Shown here: piece by piece, positions 30,940-43,370 of the stretch
How the letters are laid out: each line of letters starts with the position of its first letter
Position numbering within the stretch: the stretch's first letter is position 1
Source of the DNA: Siphonodentalium dalli
Lineage: Eukaryota; Mollusca; Scaphopoda; Gadilida; Siphonodentaliidae
NCBI GenBank assembly: GCA_032622095.1
Contig: CP136063.1
Span: 150,957,379 to 151,021,378, forward strand
Length of the DNA stretch: 64,000 nucleotides
Direction of reading: 5' to 3'
The notes under the pieces: generated by a model
The model's database searches: none
The model's input: only the letters and a program-made list of their open reading frames with translations
What the model was told of the DNA's origin: nothing
Translations under genes and position numbers: made by a program

Positions 30940-31230
30940 TTTCAAAATTTTCGCACACCCGGCCAAACCAAGGTTCGCCCGGTGTGTCCTGGTCACTCCC
31001 CGTGGCCAATAAAAAAACTGCTAATGAGTTTAAAAAAACAATATTTTACTACATTTGGTTAAAATTGTTGACTGAAAATTTCCAAACTAAGGGAGAGTAT
31101 GAGGTTCGAAATTTCCAACACTAGGAAAGCTTGAGGTCAGTCTTCTTGCTAGGATTTTGGGATTTTCTTGTTTAGTTTTCAAAAATTTCTCACACCGGGC
31201 CGAACAACCATGGTCGGCCCGGTGTGTGCT
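30940..31230. repeat. diverged tandem units with CACACCGGGCC...GGCCCGGTGTG hairpin
   Basis: Two units, near 30950 and 31190, carry an inverted repeat CACACC-GGCC with GGCCCGGTGTG around CCATGGT or CAAGGTT. They sit inside the 2.3-kb TIR element and may be its own structural feature. Confidence 0.6.
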
Positions 31231-34208
31231 GGTCTATTGCCCGTAGTCGTGTGCATTTGTCTGGAGTTAGACCACTAGATGTTAGGATTTGTGCAATTTT
31301 CAGGTTCAAAATATATTAATATTTTCATACCGGGTAGATAGAACCATGGTTCATAAATAGGCTATTAGGCATGTGGACACTTAGGTGCAATGAGGGAATG
31401 AAATTATGAAGAAACCTTTGGTCAGATTCAAAGGGTGTTTTGGTTTGATTCAAGGGGGGTGCAATTGGAATTATGCACAACCTTGTTTGATTCAAGGGGG
31501 GTGCAAATGGAATTCTGCACAACCTTGTCTCTGATTTGATTTGATTGAAGGTGGTGCAGTTGGAATTATCAAGGTGGACAACCCCCAGCGGAGACCCTCT
31601 AGCCACGTGTATGTACATACATATTACATAATAATGATGACAATTATGGATAATTCTGTCGTATATTGTGGGGGATGGCATAATCTGGCAAGACTGTCTT
31701 CCTGTCGAAATCGCATTGAAATGAAATTGCGGACTGGATGGGTCTTGAAGTGGTGGTGGCGTCGTGGTTGATGTGAGGTCCAAGTTTAGGAACCCCTCTT
31801 CCCCCATCAGCATAATGTCTATCAGGTCATCCGTGATAAGAACGAACTGAATTTCCACCACATATGACCTGGGATTTATACCTGTATTGCCATAATATAT
31901 CACGATAATCCAGGGTCGTACGTTGTGACTGGTCGAATTATTGACAATATAAACAACTCATGATTATCGCATTGTTGCAAATGAGACTATATGTGAAGTA
32001 TTAAGGGACTGTATACCAAACACACGCTTTGAGTTGTAAAAGTGGTACGAAATAATGATGGTACGTGTTCGTCAAAACTCTTACGCGTAGTCGTTTTGCG
32101 AAAGGACTTTTTGGCCATACGGATAGACTTACGACTACGAATAGCTATCCGTATTCGTAATCGTAAACGTGAGGATGCGAAAGGTCTCTAGTATCAGGCT
32201 TAGTACTGACCCCTGGGGCGTTCCCGCCTTAAGTTCTACTATCTCTGATATTTCCTCGTCTACTCTGACTTTTATTGATCTTTGCATCAAAAATGAAGAT
32301 ATAAGTATTAATATTTTGGTCGGGATGCCTGTAGTTGTTTTTAATTTGTATCGGAGTCCGTGGTGCCAGACTGAATCAAATGCCTTTTCTACGTCTAGGA
32401 AAGTTGCATCTCCAACCCACCCTAGCTGTTTAGTGCAGTGCGCATATCTTCTACTATTATGTAGATATATCCAGTTCCTTCGCGGCCACATCTGTACGCG
32501 CGTTGGAATTTGTTAAAGAAATTTTGATTTTCTAAGTGGTCGGATAATCTAGTGCTGATAATTCTTTCAAAAAGTTTGCCCAAAGATTGAAGTAGGCTGA
32601 TAGGTCTAAAATTTGTCGCAATTGTGTGATCTTTATTCGGTTTGGGAATCATAACTCCAAGTGCGCATTTCCATATTTTAGGGAAATATCCATGTTGTAA
32701 ACATTTATTATAGATTGTTTCTAATCTATTGAATAGAGCTTCTGGTCCTTGTTTAATTATGCCAAAGGTTATTTCATCGTCGCCTGGGGCTTTATTTGGT
32801 TTGGCACGTTTAAGGCAGTCCTTAATTTCTTGAATTGTTATTTTCTTAGCGAATGTGTGGTCGTCGTCCGATTCATGAATAGGTTCGTCGCGTTGTACAA
32901 ATATGTATTTGTTTTGTTTAATGTAGTTAATTACCTGGGTTCTGAATTTTTCGCAAAATTGATTTCCAGTGTGTGTTTTATGAATATTTTGCAGGGATTT
33001 GGCGAATATATATTGAAGCTTTGTCTGAATCGTTTGTGAATGATTCGCCATTTTCGTCGTTAAGTGGTTTATCATTTTTATTTGATTTGGCTTGGCCAGT
33101 TAGGACTTTGAATGTTTTCCAGAATTTCCCGTAAAGATGTATATCGCCCAATTCAGTGGTTACTCGTTCCCAGGATTCTCGTTTTTCGAGTTTAACTGCT
33201 TTTTTAACTTGACGCGTTAGGTTGATATACATGGTTCTATACTCGGTATCGTTTGGATTTTTTTTGCATTAGTCTGCACACTTTGCGTTTGAGTCGTATT
33301 GTTTCGAGTGTTTCCTTTGAGACTCTCCATGTGTTTTACTTTATTTCCTTTTTGGGGCATGCTGTGTCGATACCGTCCTTAAGTGTTTCTGAAATCGATT
33401 TTGCTGCAGTTTCAATGTTTTTAGCATTTTTGATTTCAAAGTTGTCCATATGGGAGTTAACATGTTCTTTAAATTTATCCCAGTCTGCATTTCTAAGGTT
33501 TCTTCTAGTGGTGGTCTTGTTTCGTTGTGGTTTTTCGTTTATTATATATAGTTCAACCGGGTAGTGATCACTTCCTACGTCGAAGCCAATTTTACATTTT
33601 TTTATTGTTTTTGCTATTGATGGTGTGGCTAACGCGTAGTCAAGCATGTCCCATGTTTTTGTTTTGATGTCGTGGTGGGTTGCGATACCTTTGTTGTTTA
33701 ATAGGACTAGATCTTGTTGTTCAACGATGTTGAATAGTGCATCTCCGTATGAATTAGTTTTGCTTCATTTGTACACTATATGCAATGTTTAGCATTAAGG
33801 TCTCCTAGGAAGATACAATTTGTGTATGTATCTGTGAAGTGTTTGAAACTATCTATAGTTGGGGAGGGGTTTTGCAAGGCGCTACATATAGGGAGATGAT
33901 TGCTGTTTTTGTGTTGTTTATGGTTATTTCTATTGCCATGATTTCATCTGTAAGTTTGGAAGTGTTTTTGACGGTGTATTTGATATGATGTCTGACTAAT
34001 ATCGCGACCCCACCCCCATAGAAGATCGGTCTTTTCTGTGAGTGTTGAAGCCAGGGAATGAGAATTTTATGTCTTTTCCTAGTTTTGTTTCATTTACAGT
34101 GAGTATAGCTATTTTGTTTTCTTCAACGTATTCTATTAATTCCTGTTTGCGAGCCCTAATGCTGTTCGCGTTAATATGGGCTATATTAATGTTGTTCTGT
34201 GCTGCCAT

Positions 34209-35330
34209 TGGAGGATAATTGGTTGTAGAGGTTATTTTACACGTTCGTGTTTCACTGTCTACTTACTAGTACTTTGCTCATTTATGTTCAAGTCATGAAA
34301 CTGAATAAGGCATGTTGTTAAGTTTGTTTTATAGTTCTTGTTCACATTGTTTTGTATTGTCTGAATAATTTTGCTTTGGCTTGTTCTGAGTTTGCTATCT
34401 GAGCTTGTGTGACTCAAAAAGGCATGCGTATAAAGTATTGGCCAGTCTGAGTGCATCTGTGGGTTCTGCCGGTCTTTGAGTGATGGTTCCATATGATAAT
34501 GTAATAACGGTAATATATATAGAGTGTTTGGGGGGGGGGCTAACCCCGGGATTCTCGAATGGGCCGAATGGCCCATTCCCTAACCCCTCATATTTTAGCC
34601 TTTATTAAGAATACAATTTTTTTTATTTTTTTTAAAGCATTTTTGTTTCCAACAAATTTCTTCTTATCTCCGTCGCTGGAATCCAGACGAGGGGGTGTTT
34701 AGCCCCCTGGAACACTGTAGGTCGATGGTATCTGCAGTGCCCCAGCAGGTGTTGTTGCCTCGTCGGTGACGGTGGTGATAGACTCCTGGTAGGTGTTATC
34801 CGGAGTCCGAGCTGCTCCACAGGGATGGCTGACGTGATGGTATGGTCAAATCCAAGGAGAAGAAGGCCAGCTGGAAGTTGTCCGGATGTCCTGGTAACTT
34901 TTCCCAGCAGCTCCTATCTTCTCCAATTTCCTGTCATCATCCCGTTGACTTCCTGGAGGGCATCTTCCCTCGCTGGTCTCGATCCGAAGTCCAAGTCTCC
35001 CGCTCTGGTGATCCATTAGCAGGAGACGGCAGAGATTCCAGCGAAGTACTGCGCCCTCCATTCTGTCAACAGAGCCGATCCGACAACCACAATCTGAGAT
35101 CGAAGCGGGATCAGATAATGACTGTCGAGTCCTCCAGGCTAATCCTCGGCATTCAGCACAGTCTGGTCGACACTGGATACCAGCGTTGTGTATAATCCAG
35201 TCCGTGCTGGCTATCCTGCAGGTAAGCCGGTGAGTGAGTAATAACGGTAGTAGAGTGAGTGGTTTGGGTGGCTAGCCCGGGATTCTCGAAAGGGCCGAGA
35301 GGCACCTCTCCTTAATCCCTCATGTTTTTG
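34209..35330 (-). repeat. two ~740-bp direct units, possible LINE A 5' sequence
   Basis: TAATAACGGTA, GGGATTCTCGAA-GGGCCGA and TCATnTTTnGCCTTTA recur at about 34500-34610 and 35240-35340. Minus-strand frames between them are short and lack a known domain. Repeated monomers upstream of a LINE endonuclease gene can be promoters; this is inference. Confidence 0.4.
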
Positions 35331-35576
35331 CCTTTAATGTGAAATTAAAAAAAATTAAAAAGGGAAGCATTTTATAATTCTGTTTATCTTTTCTTTTTTC
35401 GCTTTTTCTTTGAGTTGGGTTTTTCAGTTGAAGATGGTGGAGATGTCTGTTGTTGTTGTGAGATACGTTCAATTTCTTGGTCTTGTTCTTTCCAACGCTG
35501 TTGTAGTTCTCTCATGGCGTTATCGTTTTTATGTTTACCCATACCATCGTATGGTAAACATAGTGTCGTTGCCCGG

Positions 35577-35606
35577 ATTGACCACTCGTCGTTCGTCCGT
35601 CTGTCC

Positions 35607-35637
<31 letters not shown>

Positions 35638-35905
35638 CGTAGACACTTTACGAGTAATGCGATAACTCAAACATTTTCTATATGGGTTTCTCAGCCCAAA
35701 ATACAGATCGAGTTTGAATTTGGGTTTGATCCCAGATTTTGTTACAGAGTTATGGCCCTTTTTCAACTTAGAATTCACGCATTCTGCCATAACTCAAACA
35801 TTTTGGAACCAAATTTGGTATGTGAGTTTCACAGCCCAAAATACAGATCGAGTTCGAATATGGGTTTGATCCGATTAATTTTAAAGGAGTTATGACCCTT
35901 TTTCG
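35577..35905 (+). repeat. TCTG microsatellite and ~125-bp tandem units
   Basis: TCTG repeats at 35590-35636 are followed by two units sharing ATAACTCAAACATTTT, GCCCAAAATACAGATCGAGTT and AGTTATG-CCCTTTTTC. The arrangement resembles other short non-autonomous elements of this genome but the family is not identified. Confidence 0.7.
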
Positions 35906-37540
35906 AGAAAAAACATTTTTAAAAAAAAAATGGATTTTTTTAGATTTAGCTCCTTGCTAAATTTAGCATATACAAACAGATACAAATATTAATATTTTTT
36001 TGAACTTTAATAACAATAAAAAAAAAAGTTTAATAATAAAAAATATTGACACTTTCATTTATTTTAGTTTTATACGATTAATTAGGTGTGATATCCTGTT
36101 TTGAAAATATGAAGATTTTATTGCAATAGTTTCATGTAATATAATGATATCAATACATTACCATGTGAACATCCAGAGTATATGAGAGGACATTTTATAG
36201 ATGTTGTCATTCCAAGTGAAATCTGTTATGAAATGAGTGATGACATATTATACAGAGCTCTGGTGGTCAAGATAAACAACACTGGTGGCTGGCTGTTTGT
36301 TTATTCTAACTGTCAAATTGATTTATGGCAGCATAAGACTGTTGTTTATCCTATTCTTGAAATTCCATTACAGGGTGAGATAGGAGCCCCCACTCACCTA
36401 TATAAGACTTAGTGTCTTCTAAATTCCATTAATTTGCTTCAAAAATAATTAACCCTTTCCAAGGTTTCCATAGACACATGCTATAATGTACATGGACTCT
36501 TCTTCATATCTCTTAATATCTGTTGGGTATCTTTGCACACTATTCACTTATATAAATTTTGGTTTTGACTGATTAATTGATTTTTGAAAAATATATTAAC
36601 CCTTCAGACACGTGCTTTCAATTTGAAATTAAAATAACAGCTGATGGCCAATATGATTTATCTATGCAATGGGAATCAGGCAGATAAATATACAATGACT
36701 ATTGTAAGTGATGACTTGTTTTGAAAATCAATATGGTAGATGTTAGTGTTTCCAGGAACCTTATTTTCCCATTTGTTCATATTTTCATGGTTGATTGAAT
36801 TTTAGGGGCCACAGAGCAATTAGAAGATTAACATTGAAGGTTGTGGCTTTTAGTGTCCAAGCTACTTGTAAAACATTGTAATGTGTGAAACCATTTAATT
36901 GAGGGCTAACTTACTTTCTTTTATATGAACGATTTAGTGGTCATAGGGGCAAGCATCCTCATCATATTATGTCTGTATAACATTATATAGATAATACTTT
37001 TGAATTGTATAAACTACATATATTTTTGAAAACCATGCATACACCCCTGTTATGAAACACTTAATCTTATTTAATACACAGGTCAGATCTTATCTTATAT
37101 CTGTCCATGTTTGATAAAGAAATAACTGGGGAGAATGGGGGAAAGGGGGGGGGTAATTAAAGTACCATTTAAATATGAGATGGAATCCCCTACATGTATG
37201 TCATTCTAAGCATTCTGGCTTGTCAACAAATTATAATTTCTCTTTAGAAGTGAATAAATTTTGAATATCTGGCATGTCAAAAGTGTTAAAGATAGGGATT
37301 TGTCACTTTTCCTTCCAATGAGTTAACTTAAACTCCTAAACATGTCCTCCGAAATCACTAAACCATTGGATCTCACAGTGAGAGGTCCTTGGGTGAATAG
37401 GGACAGAGTTATGAGATTTAAAACTACTCCTCCCCACCCCAAATACTTTAACCCTTCCTTAAGACAAATTATTTGAGCTTTTGATTTAAAGTTGGGTACT
37501 GATATATGGATTAATTCCTGTGATCATATCTTTGACAAAT
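35906..37540. other. AT-rich DNA; one unassigned 76-codon frame
   Basis: A frame at 36182-36412 reads RGHFIDVVIPSEICYEMSD and GGWLFVYSNCQIDLW. It has reasonable composition but no recognised domain and no clear splice sites. The rest carries no supported feature. Confidence 0.35.
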
Positions 37541-37542
37541 TA

Positions 37543-38281
37543 TCAATTATGACTAGTCGCTATCGCCAAGGTATGGGTTAAACATCTGCCGATCGTGATC
37601 GGCCTCTCGTTCCTATTAGCCTCTTCATGTTCCATTTTCATAGAGTGGAGGGCAAGCTCTTCCACAGAGCGGATGGTGTCTGTGCTGTTGTTGTTGCTGG
37701 TGGTAGAGCTGGGGGACACCGGGATGAGATGAAATTCCGGTGTCCGTGGTGGCAAGCTGTCCAACTCCACCTCAAAGCTGGCGGCAGGAACATCTGGGGT
37801 GGTGTCCACGTCCCTGTCTCCGCTCGCCTCGATGACGACAGCAGGGACCTCCGGCAGATCAACGGAGTCCCTGCTGGCTGGTGCAATATCGTCTGTCTCC
37901 ATGCAGGTCGAGTCGTCTGGGCGTCTCTCAGACAACTTCGACCCGCCGGCTATGACCCTGGACGGCTGAACCACACGGGGGGGGGGGGGGGGTGACCGGT
38001 CGATCAACGGTCACCCTCATCTTCTTCTTCCACTTTGCCCCTCTGGCGGCGTCCCTTCTCCTTCGAGCTGGTGTCTTTCTCTTTGGAGGCCCCTTCTTCG
38101 TGTTACGGCTGGTCTCGGCATTCCTGCTCCGGGTAGAAGATCTCTGGATACCAGCATCCTCTGTCCGGAATTCAACGCAAAGAACCAAAAAGCCCCTGTT
38201 AGACTGGAGATTCCAGCTAACAGTGTCCACTATTTGAGATCTTTGCATTGCAGCCAACGCGGCGTCAGGGATTAGCTCCAT
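37543..38281 (-). pseudogene. basic/proline-rich ORF, LINE ORF1-like, frameshifted at a poly-C tract
   Basis: From ATG 38281 (MELIPDAALAAMQRSQ) the frame has a DTVSWNLQSNRGFLVLCVEF segment, then a strongly basic GPPKRKTPARRRRDAARG stretch. It then meets a run of 14 C (G on the plus strand, 37978-37991) where the frame changes to a Pro- and acidic-rich tail ending at 37543. Such a layout occurs in ORF1-type or transcript-derived proteins next to LINEs, and I do not assign a function. An inverted promoter-like block lies about 210 bp upstream (38494-38575). Confidence 0.4.
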
Positions 38282-38493
38282 TGTCCGTCGTCCTAAGCCT
38301 AATCCAAAAACGTCTCACTCGCCGGCATTAGCACGGGGCGGCTGCTCTCTTTCGATTACAATCCGCTCAGATCACCGTGCTAACGCTCTAACAGAGAGGA
38401 ACTAATAAAGCCAAATAAAATCTGACTTGTTCGCTCCACCCTCTGCTAGAGACGTAATAACGGTAACTTCTTCGAGGATCAATTATATGGGAT

Positions 38494-38660
38494 GCGCGGG
38501 CGTCGTTGACGACGTCATTGTGTTTTTCTACCAATTTTCCCGAACGTCAAATCAAGTGTGTTTCTTTTTTTGTCAAAAAACATCATATTTCTACGAATAA
38601 AACACCGATTTGACTCGGAGAAGTTTTATATGTACCATTTTACCGTTAGGCCTATCTCAT
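38494..38660 (-). promoter_or_regulatory. conserved promoter-like block, copy 4 (inverted)
   Basis: On the minus strand: TGACAAAAAAAGAAACACAC, TTGACGTTCGGGAAAATTGG, the CGTCGT-CA-ACGACG near-palindrome, CCCGCGC and CATATAATTGATC. It is closest to copy 1 at 10501, including the TATAAT. It also shares about 85 bp further upstream with copy 2. It points to the minus-strand ORF at 38281. Confidence 0.55.
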
Positions 38661-38689
38661 AACATATTTCACTGAAAGGTAACTTCTAC

Positions 38690-39115
38690 GAGTACATTTT
38701 ACAACGCTAGCGTCTTCTAATTTATTCGAAGACTTTCGCTTTTGTTAAACATGCACTGGTAAAGTAGCACAATTTACTAATACTTCGATTTTCTTCTCGA
38801 TATATGTCTAAGTTCAGTGTGTCCAGCGAAGGGGAACGCCCTTCGCTTACCACACTGCCATTATAATCCGAGAAAAAAACGATACATTAGTAAATTATCT
38901 CTTTTCTGTCAAAAACCCATTCGAAGCGCTCACCTTACTCTTTGGAATCTAACACATCCTCTGGACCGACGAGCCCGGCACTGGGCCGCCACTCTGGCCC
39001 ACCCCCTCGCTCGTCGCCACTCTGGCCCACCCCATCGCTCGTCGCCACTCTGGCCCATGGAGAACCGGGACCAGATCGAGTGGCGACGAGCGAGGGGTGG
39101 GCCAGAGTGTCGGCC
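38690..39115 (+). repeat. rearranged copy of the A-B intergenic DNA
   Basis: TACATTTTACAACGCTAGCG, CAGCGAAGGGGaACGCCCTTCGC and TGGCCCACCCC-CGCTCGTCG match 16260-16600. Here the block joins the inverted promoter-like block directly. At its end CTCTGGCCCACCCC-CGCTCGTCGCCACT occurs several times and once inverted (39080-39115), giving a hairpin. Confidence 0.75.
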
Positions 39116-39875
39116 AATACTACTATCATTGCCCTCTGGCCATGCATATACAATATAATAAAATCGACGAATCCCATGTGAATTACATATATAGCTACAA
39201 TATGCCGGACTTCAATTTCAAGTGGTCACCGAGTAGTGCATGTAAAGCTGTTGAGGTCTTAGAAAGTTCTGAAATTCAAAAGTAATTGTCAAAATTTTGA
39301 ACCCGATATCATAATACCGAACAATCACATGCTGAACTAGCACTGAAATTATACAACAATTATGCAATTAGTAAATGAGCAAGCATCCACAAAGGTAATA
39401 AATTTGGGATTAAAAGCCAAAAAATAAACGCCCGTGGTTTGATGAAAGGTGTCGCCATCTAAAATTGAATATGCTCCATATTTCAAAAAATATTAAAACA
39501 TATCCATTTGACAAAACGCTCATAAATAAATATCATACAGCAAAGAAAATTACAAGCGGGAATTAAAATATAAAATGAGGTTATTTAACAAAAGTATGGA
39601 AGATAAGCTCAATGCGATAGAGACTTATGATCCTAGCGAATACTGAAATATGTTACAAAAGGTTAGGAAATGCAAGAAACAAAATACGGAAGAATTAGAT
39701 CCTGACTCCGCGGTATCATTTTTCGATGACTTGTATTGCAAAGACGTGGATGGGACATCACATGGCATGCATGTACCAAATAGGGTGGAGAAAAAATGAG
39801 CATGCCTTGGAAATAGTGTTTCTGTCATTTGCAGAAAATCCTGAAATGACTAATAGATCATTCAGCTCGGGTCGT

Positions 39876-41277
39876 GTATAGGTGGGGGGTGGAGAAAAAA
39901 ATTACGACACGTATGCTGGGGGTGGTGGGTGTCAAAATGAGCCCAAAGCAATATTTTCCGTGACAATTTTTTTTTTTTCCTTCACACCTTTTATTGTATT
40001 TTTACTAGTTTGTACTGGTTTGTAACACTAAGAAATCAACAATAAGGAACTGCAGCAACACTAAACATGCTAGGGCCATTGGATGTTGGTTTGTGCCTCT
40101 TTATGACAAGGGAGAGTATTCTTAATGCAGCTGAATCGCGCATGCTGTATTCTATGTAATTGACAATTTAACATCAAATAAGGATAACTTTAAAGAAATA
40201 AATTTAATGCCAAATCTGGTCAAACATGGACATTAAACACTGATGTATACACTGATGTATAAAGAAAAAAACATGTAACATACCTAGACTTGTGAGTGGA
40301 TAACACAGTTATCTCATATGTGACAAAAGAGATAGAAAATTGTAATAATTCACAATCTCATGTAGTCATGAATGAGTTAATATAGGTTTCTACTAAAAGT
40401 GTAGGTTTATTTTTTATTATATGCTTTTAATACTCTCACATGCTACACTTGAGCAGTCCAATAGAAATAATGCCTTTTCTGAACTCCTACAAGATTCCTG
40501 AATTCATACAAGATAAACTGTGAACGTAATAAAATTCCTAACCAATCCTGACCAATCTGAATCAATTGGAATCAATCATTAACTTTCTTTGATTTCCCAT
40601 TGGTGCTCCTGTGTGCTCTAGTGTATTGCTATATGTGCGATAAACATGTTTTAGTAATGTCTAATATAATAATTTAACCTATCTGATATAATACAATCAC
40701 CTATCTGGTGTAAAACAATATCACCTATCTAAAACAAAATCATTTGCTAAAGATTTTACTTGACACAAGAGGAATAACTCTATCCTGTTTGTCATATTTT
40801 GTCAAAATTTTATAATAAACTTTGGAAGCTCAGTATTTTATGAGAAATTAAAGCTTTTCATTTTTTCTTTCTTGGACACTCAGGTATATTGTTTTTACAA
40901 TGATTTTGCCAAGGGACTGCATGATCAGCTTGTTGTATTTTAATGTACTCACCATTATTTGTGCTAGATCGGTAAGCAGACTATTCACATGTTTCTAGGG
41001 ACAAAATCCACTGCAGTCAAGAATACACTGCTAGAGACCAGTCCTGCTGTTCATTACTAGATTCACTGAATCTCAAAGTAGGAGGTTTTGTCCTGGTTTT
41101 CTCTGTATATTTGTGTTTTGCGTTCCACAGGGGGGTGGGTGTCAAAACATGGCTGGAAAAAACTCTATGAAATGGAAAAAAAATTGGGGTCGGGGGTGGG
41201 TGGGTCAAAAAAGTGATAATCGGCAAAAAAGTAGCATACGTGTCTAGAAATTTTTCCGACCCCCCCCCCCCTGATAT
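39876..41277. mobile_element. ~1.4-kb TIR element inserted in LINE B
   Basis: The left end, GGTGGGGGGTGGAGAAAAA... GACACGTATGCT, is mirrored at the right end by AGCATACGTGTC... TTTTTCCGACCCCCC. G/C-rich ends and a GGTGGGTGTCAAAA subterminal phrase are present at both sides. The interior is AT-rich with no transposase. Exact limits and the target duplication are unclear because of the poly-C end. Confidence 0.6.
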
Positions 41278-41639
41278 CACGCATGAAATTAACAATGATG
41301 ACATAACCAAGCATGAGGTTCATGAAGCACTCGGCGAGATGAAAAATAAGAAGTCTCCAGGACCAGATAAGATTCGAAATGAACTTCTTAAAGCGGTAGT
41401 GCCGATAATTATTGTCGATATAACGCGACTTTTTAACATAGTATATGAATCCTCTCATTACCCAACTATTTGGAGCGAAGAATGTTGAAACCAATACACA
41501 AAAAGGGGGGTAGAAAAGATCCTAACAACTACAGAGCTATTGCATTGAGCAATTCATTAGGAAAGCTGTTCAATAAGGTGATAAACACAAGGCTTTCAAA
41601 TTATCTTGAAAACAATAATATTACAAGAAAACCATAGTC

Positions 41640-42720
41640 AGAAATGGTAACGCCCTCAAGATCATATTATTATTGGTTACATGAATGCACAGCCTCAGAA
41701 TTCCGTTAAAACAACTAATCCTTCAAATTATTACAAAAAGACTACGGCTTATTACTGCAGGTTTCTCATTCACCAAACCCGAAAGCTTCTAAATGCGGAT
41801 AAAAAATTGTGTTCCCGCCATAAAATCTTCAAGTGTGCATGGCCCAGCCATTGTTCATTCCTAAACATCGAACGCAATTAACGCGGTCATAATAGTTACA
41901 TACTGCAACTATAAGACATCCAGCGAATACACACCCCACGAAAACCCGAAATGTGTTGTTCTGCGAGATATCCCATCGCTATAGCTCAATTTGACACGGC
42001 CAGATTAGTCTTCCTACAATATCCTAAAACAATAAAGCTTCTCAAATTCTCGGCATAGTCAATAGAACTTTCACGAACTTGGACATCGACACTTTCTAAT
42101 CGTTCTACATAAAAATGGTGAGACCTATCATCGAATACTGTAACTCTGCATGGAGCCCACATCACAAAGAAAAGCAACGAAACTAGTTCGTCAAATCAAA
42201 ACTCTATGCTACCGAGACCGAATGATAAGACTCAATCTGAAGTCTTTAAAATATCGAATATTTAGAGGAGATATAATCGAGGTATATAAACTGTTGAATG
42301 GTCATTACAATATCAATGACTGTGACCTATTAGAAAGAAATTTGTCAGGAATAACAAAAGGACATAATTAAAAGCTACAGATGCCCATTGTTAACAAGGA
42401 CATAGGAAAATATTTATTCACGCAGAGGGTGGTAAATAGCTGGAACTCTAGCTCTGCCAGACTTCGCTGTTGAGGTTCCAACACTCGATCAATTCAAAAT
42501 ATACAGACTCATTCTTCTATAATATAAAATACGAGTTCGACGACAAGAATTAGTTAGTATATAGTATGTGCAAGTGACTCACAAGTAAATATCGAATGAC
42601 GATACATATATTTGTAAATAAACATTGCAAATAATGTTATTGGATGAAAAGTCGCAAGACTTGTTCCGTATTATGATGATGATGATGATGATGATGATTA
42701 ATAGAACAAACCACTATTAT
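41640..42720 (+). mobile_element. LINE C: 3' end of another non-LTR retrotransposon inside LINE B
   Basis: A decayed RT C-terminus is visible: RPIIEYCNSAWSPHHKEK, RATKLVRQIKTLCYRDRM, IFRGDIIEVYKLLNGHY and LFTQRVVNSWNS. The tail carries an ATG-type trinucleotide run (42673-42698). Frame breaks are numerous upstream of 42100. Confidence 0.8.
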
Positions 42721-42739
42721 GATGATCGTGTCATTATGT

Positions 42740-43115
42740 GTTTAAAATACGTATCAATTGACATATAATATTATACGCACCCGTTCCCTCATTAAAATCA
42801 ACATATTTCGACCATTTTAGGGGAACTCCGCGAATTCGGGAACTCCGCAAATAGGGACCTACTGCAAATTGTCACACCGATCAGCACCAATTAACGAACC
42901 GTGGCGGACTCGGCCGTGTCCGACTAACCTCTTTAAAATACGTATCAATTGAGATATATGCATCCGTTCCCTCATTAAATTCAACATATTTCGACCATTT
43001 TATGGGAACTCCGCGAATTGGGGGACCTACTGCAAACTGTCACGCCGATCCGCACCTAATTAACGAACACGTGGCTGACTCGGCTGTCTCAGACTACACT
43101 CAGACAACACGTATC
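42740..43115. repeat. ~189-bp tandem duplication
   Basis: AAAATACGTATCAATTGA, ATTTCGACCATTTTA-GGGAA and GGGACCTACTGCAAA occur at 42746 and 42935, with a third partial start at 43110. It lies in the insertion between the two RT parts of LINE B. Confidence 0.8.
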
Positions 43116-43370
43116 AATTGACATACGCATTTTACAAATTATATTTTTCATTTCTTCTATTTGTAATTGGCATAGCTTGTCACAAACCAAAATCAACGAC
43201 AATAAATAAACGAAATTGAAATTCCAATTACAGCTTTTACCGGGATCGGGGTCGCAGTACAACTTTAATGCGTCCCAAATTAACCGGAAAACCCCATTAT
43301 CTATTTATAAAATGCCCATCGGACCACAGCTTTATAAAAAATTGTAGAACAGTATACACCGGGGGCGTTA
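43116..43370. other. unassigned DNA within the LINE B interruption
   Basis: No gene or repeat is recognised between the tandem units and the resumption of LINE B near GAAAATCAGTTCGGATCC. Confidence 0.4.

Larger units (their letters stand above)
29877..32188. mobile_element. 2.3-kb TIR transposon in LINE A, 5-bp target duplication
   Basis: The ends are inverted repeats beginning GAGACCTTTCGCA and continuing CTCACGTTTACGATTACG, about 45 bp with few mismatches. TAGTA flanks both sides (29872-29876 and 32189-32193). Removing the element restores the reverse transcriptase reading frame across the gap. No transposase is recognised. Inside are a TAGGA-repeat LINE tail near 30436, TTGGAAATTTCCA-rich repeats, and GGTTTGATTCAAGGGGGGTG repeats at 31440-31510. 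The 5-bp duplication recalls Transib-type enzymes but the terminal bases do not match CACTATGG, so the superfamily is open. Confidence 0.85.
29225..34208 (-). mobile_element. LINE A: non-LTR retrotransposon (Jockey-like), split by a TIR element
   Basis: From 34208 downward: an apurinic endonuclease domain starting NNINIAHINANSIRARK with the catalytic ETKL, and the conserved GSDHYPVEL near 33570. A reverse transcriptase follows (KAPGDDEITFGII, then FRPISLLQSLGKLFERII, FLDVEKAFDSVWHHG, AGTPQGSVLS). The FADD motif at about 29810 and the C-terminal YIRPIMEYGAIV follow after a 2.3-kb insertion (29877-32188). Several frameshifts mark it as dead. No RNase H is seen. The clade is judged from motif style only. 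Confidence 0.85.

Noticed and set aside
35410-35895. 161-codon frame over the TCTG repeat
   Set aside because: It is low-complexity microsatellite translation (SVCLSVCLSV) and tandem repeat sequence.
37627-37995. 122-codon plus-strand frame
   Set aside because: It is antisense to the better-composed minus-strand basic/proline-rich ORF.
42660-43370. CRISPR-like repeats
   Set aside because: Only two to three tandem units of about 189 bp and a trinucleotide run are present. There is no repeat-spacer pattern and the genome is eukaryotic.
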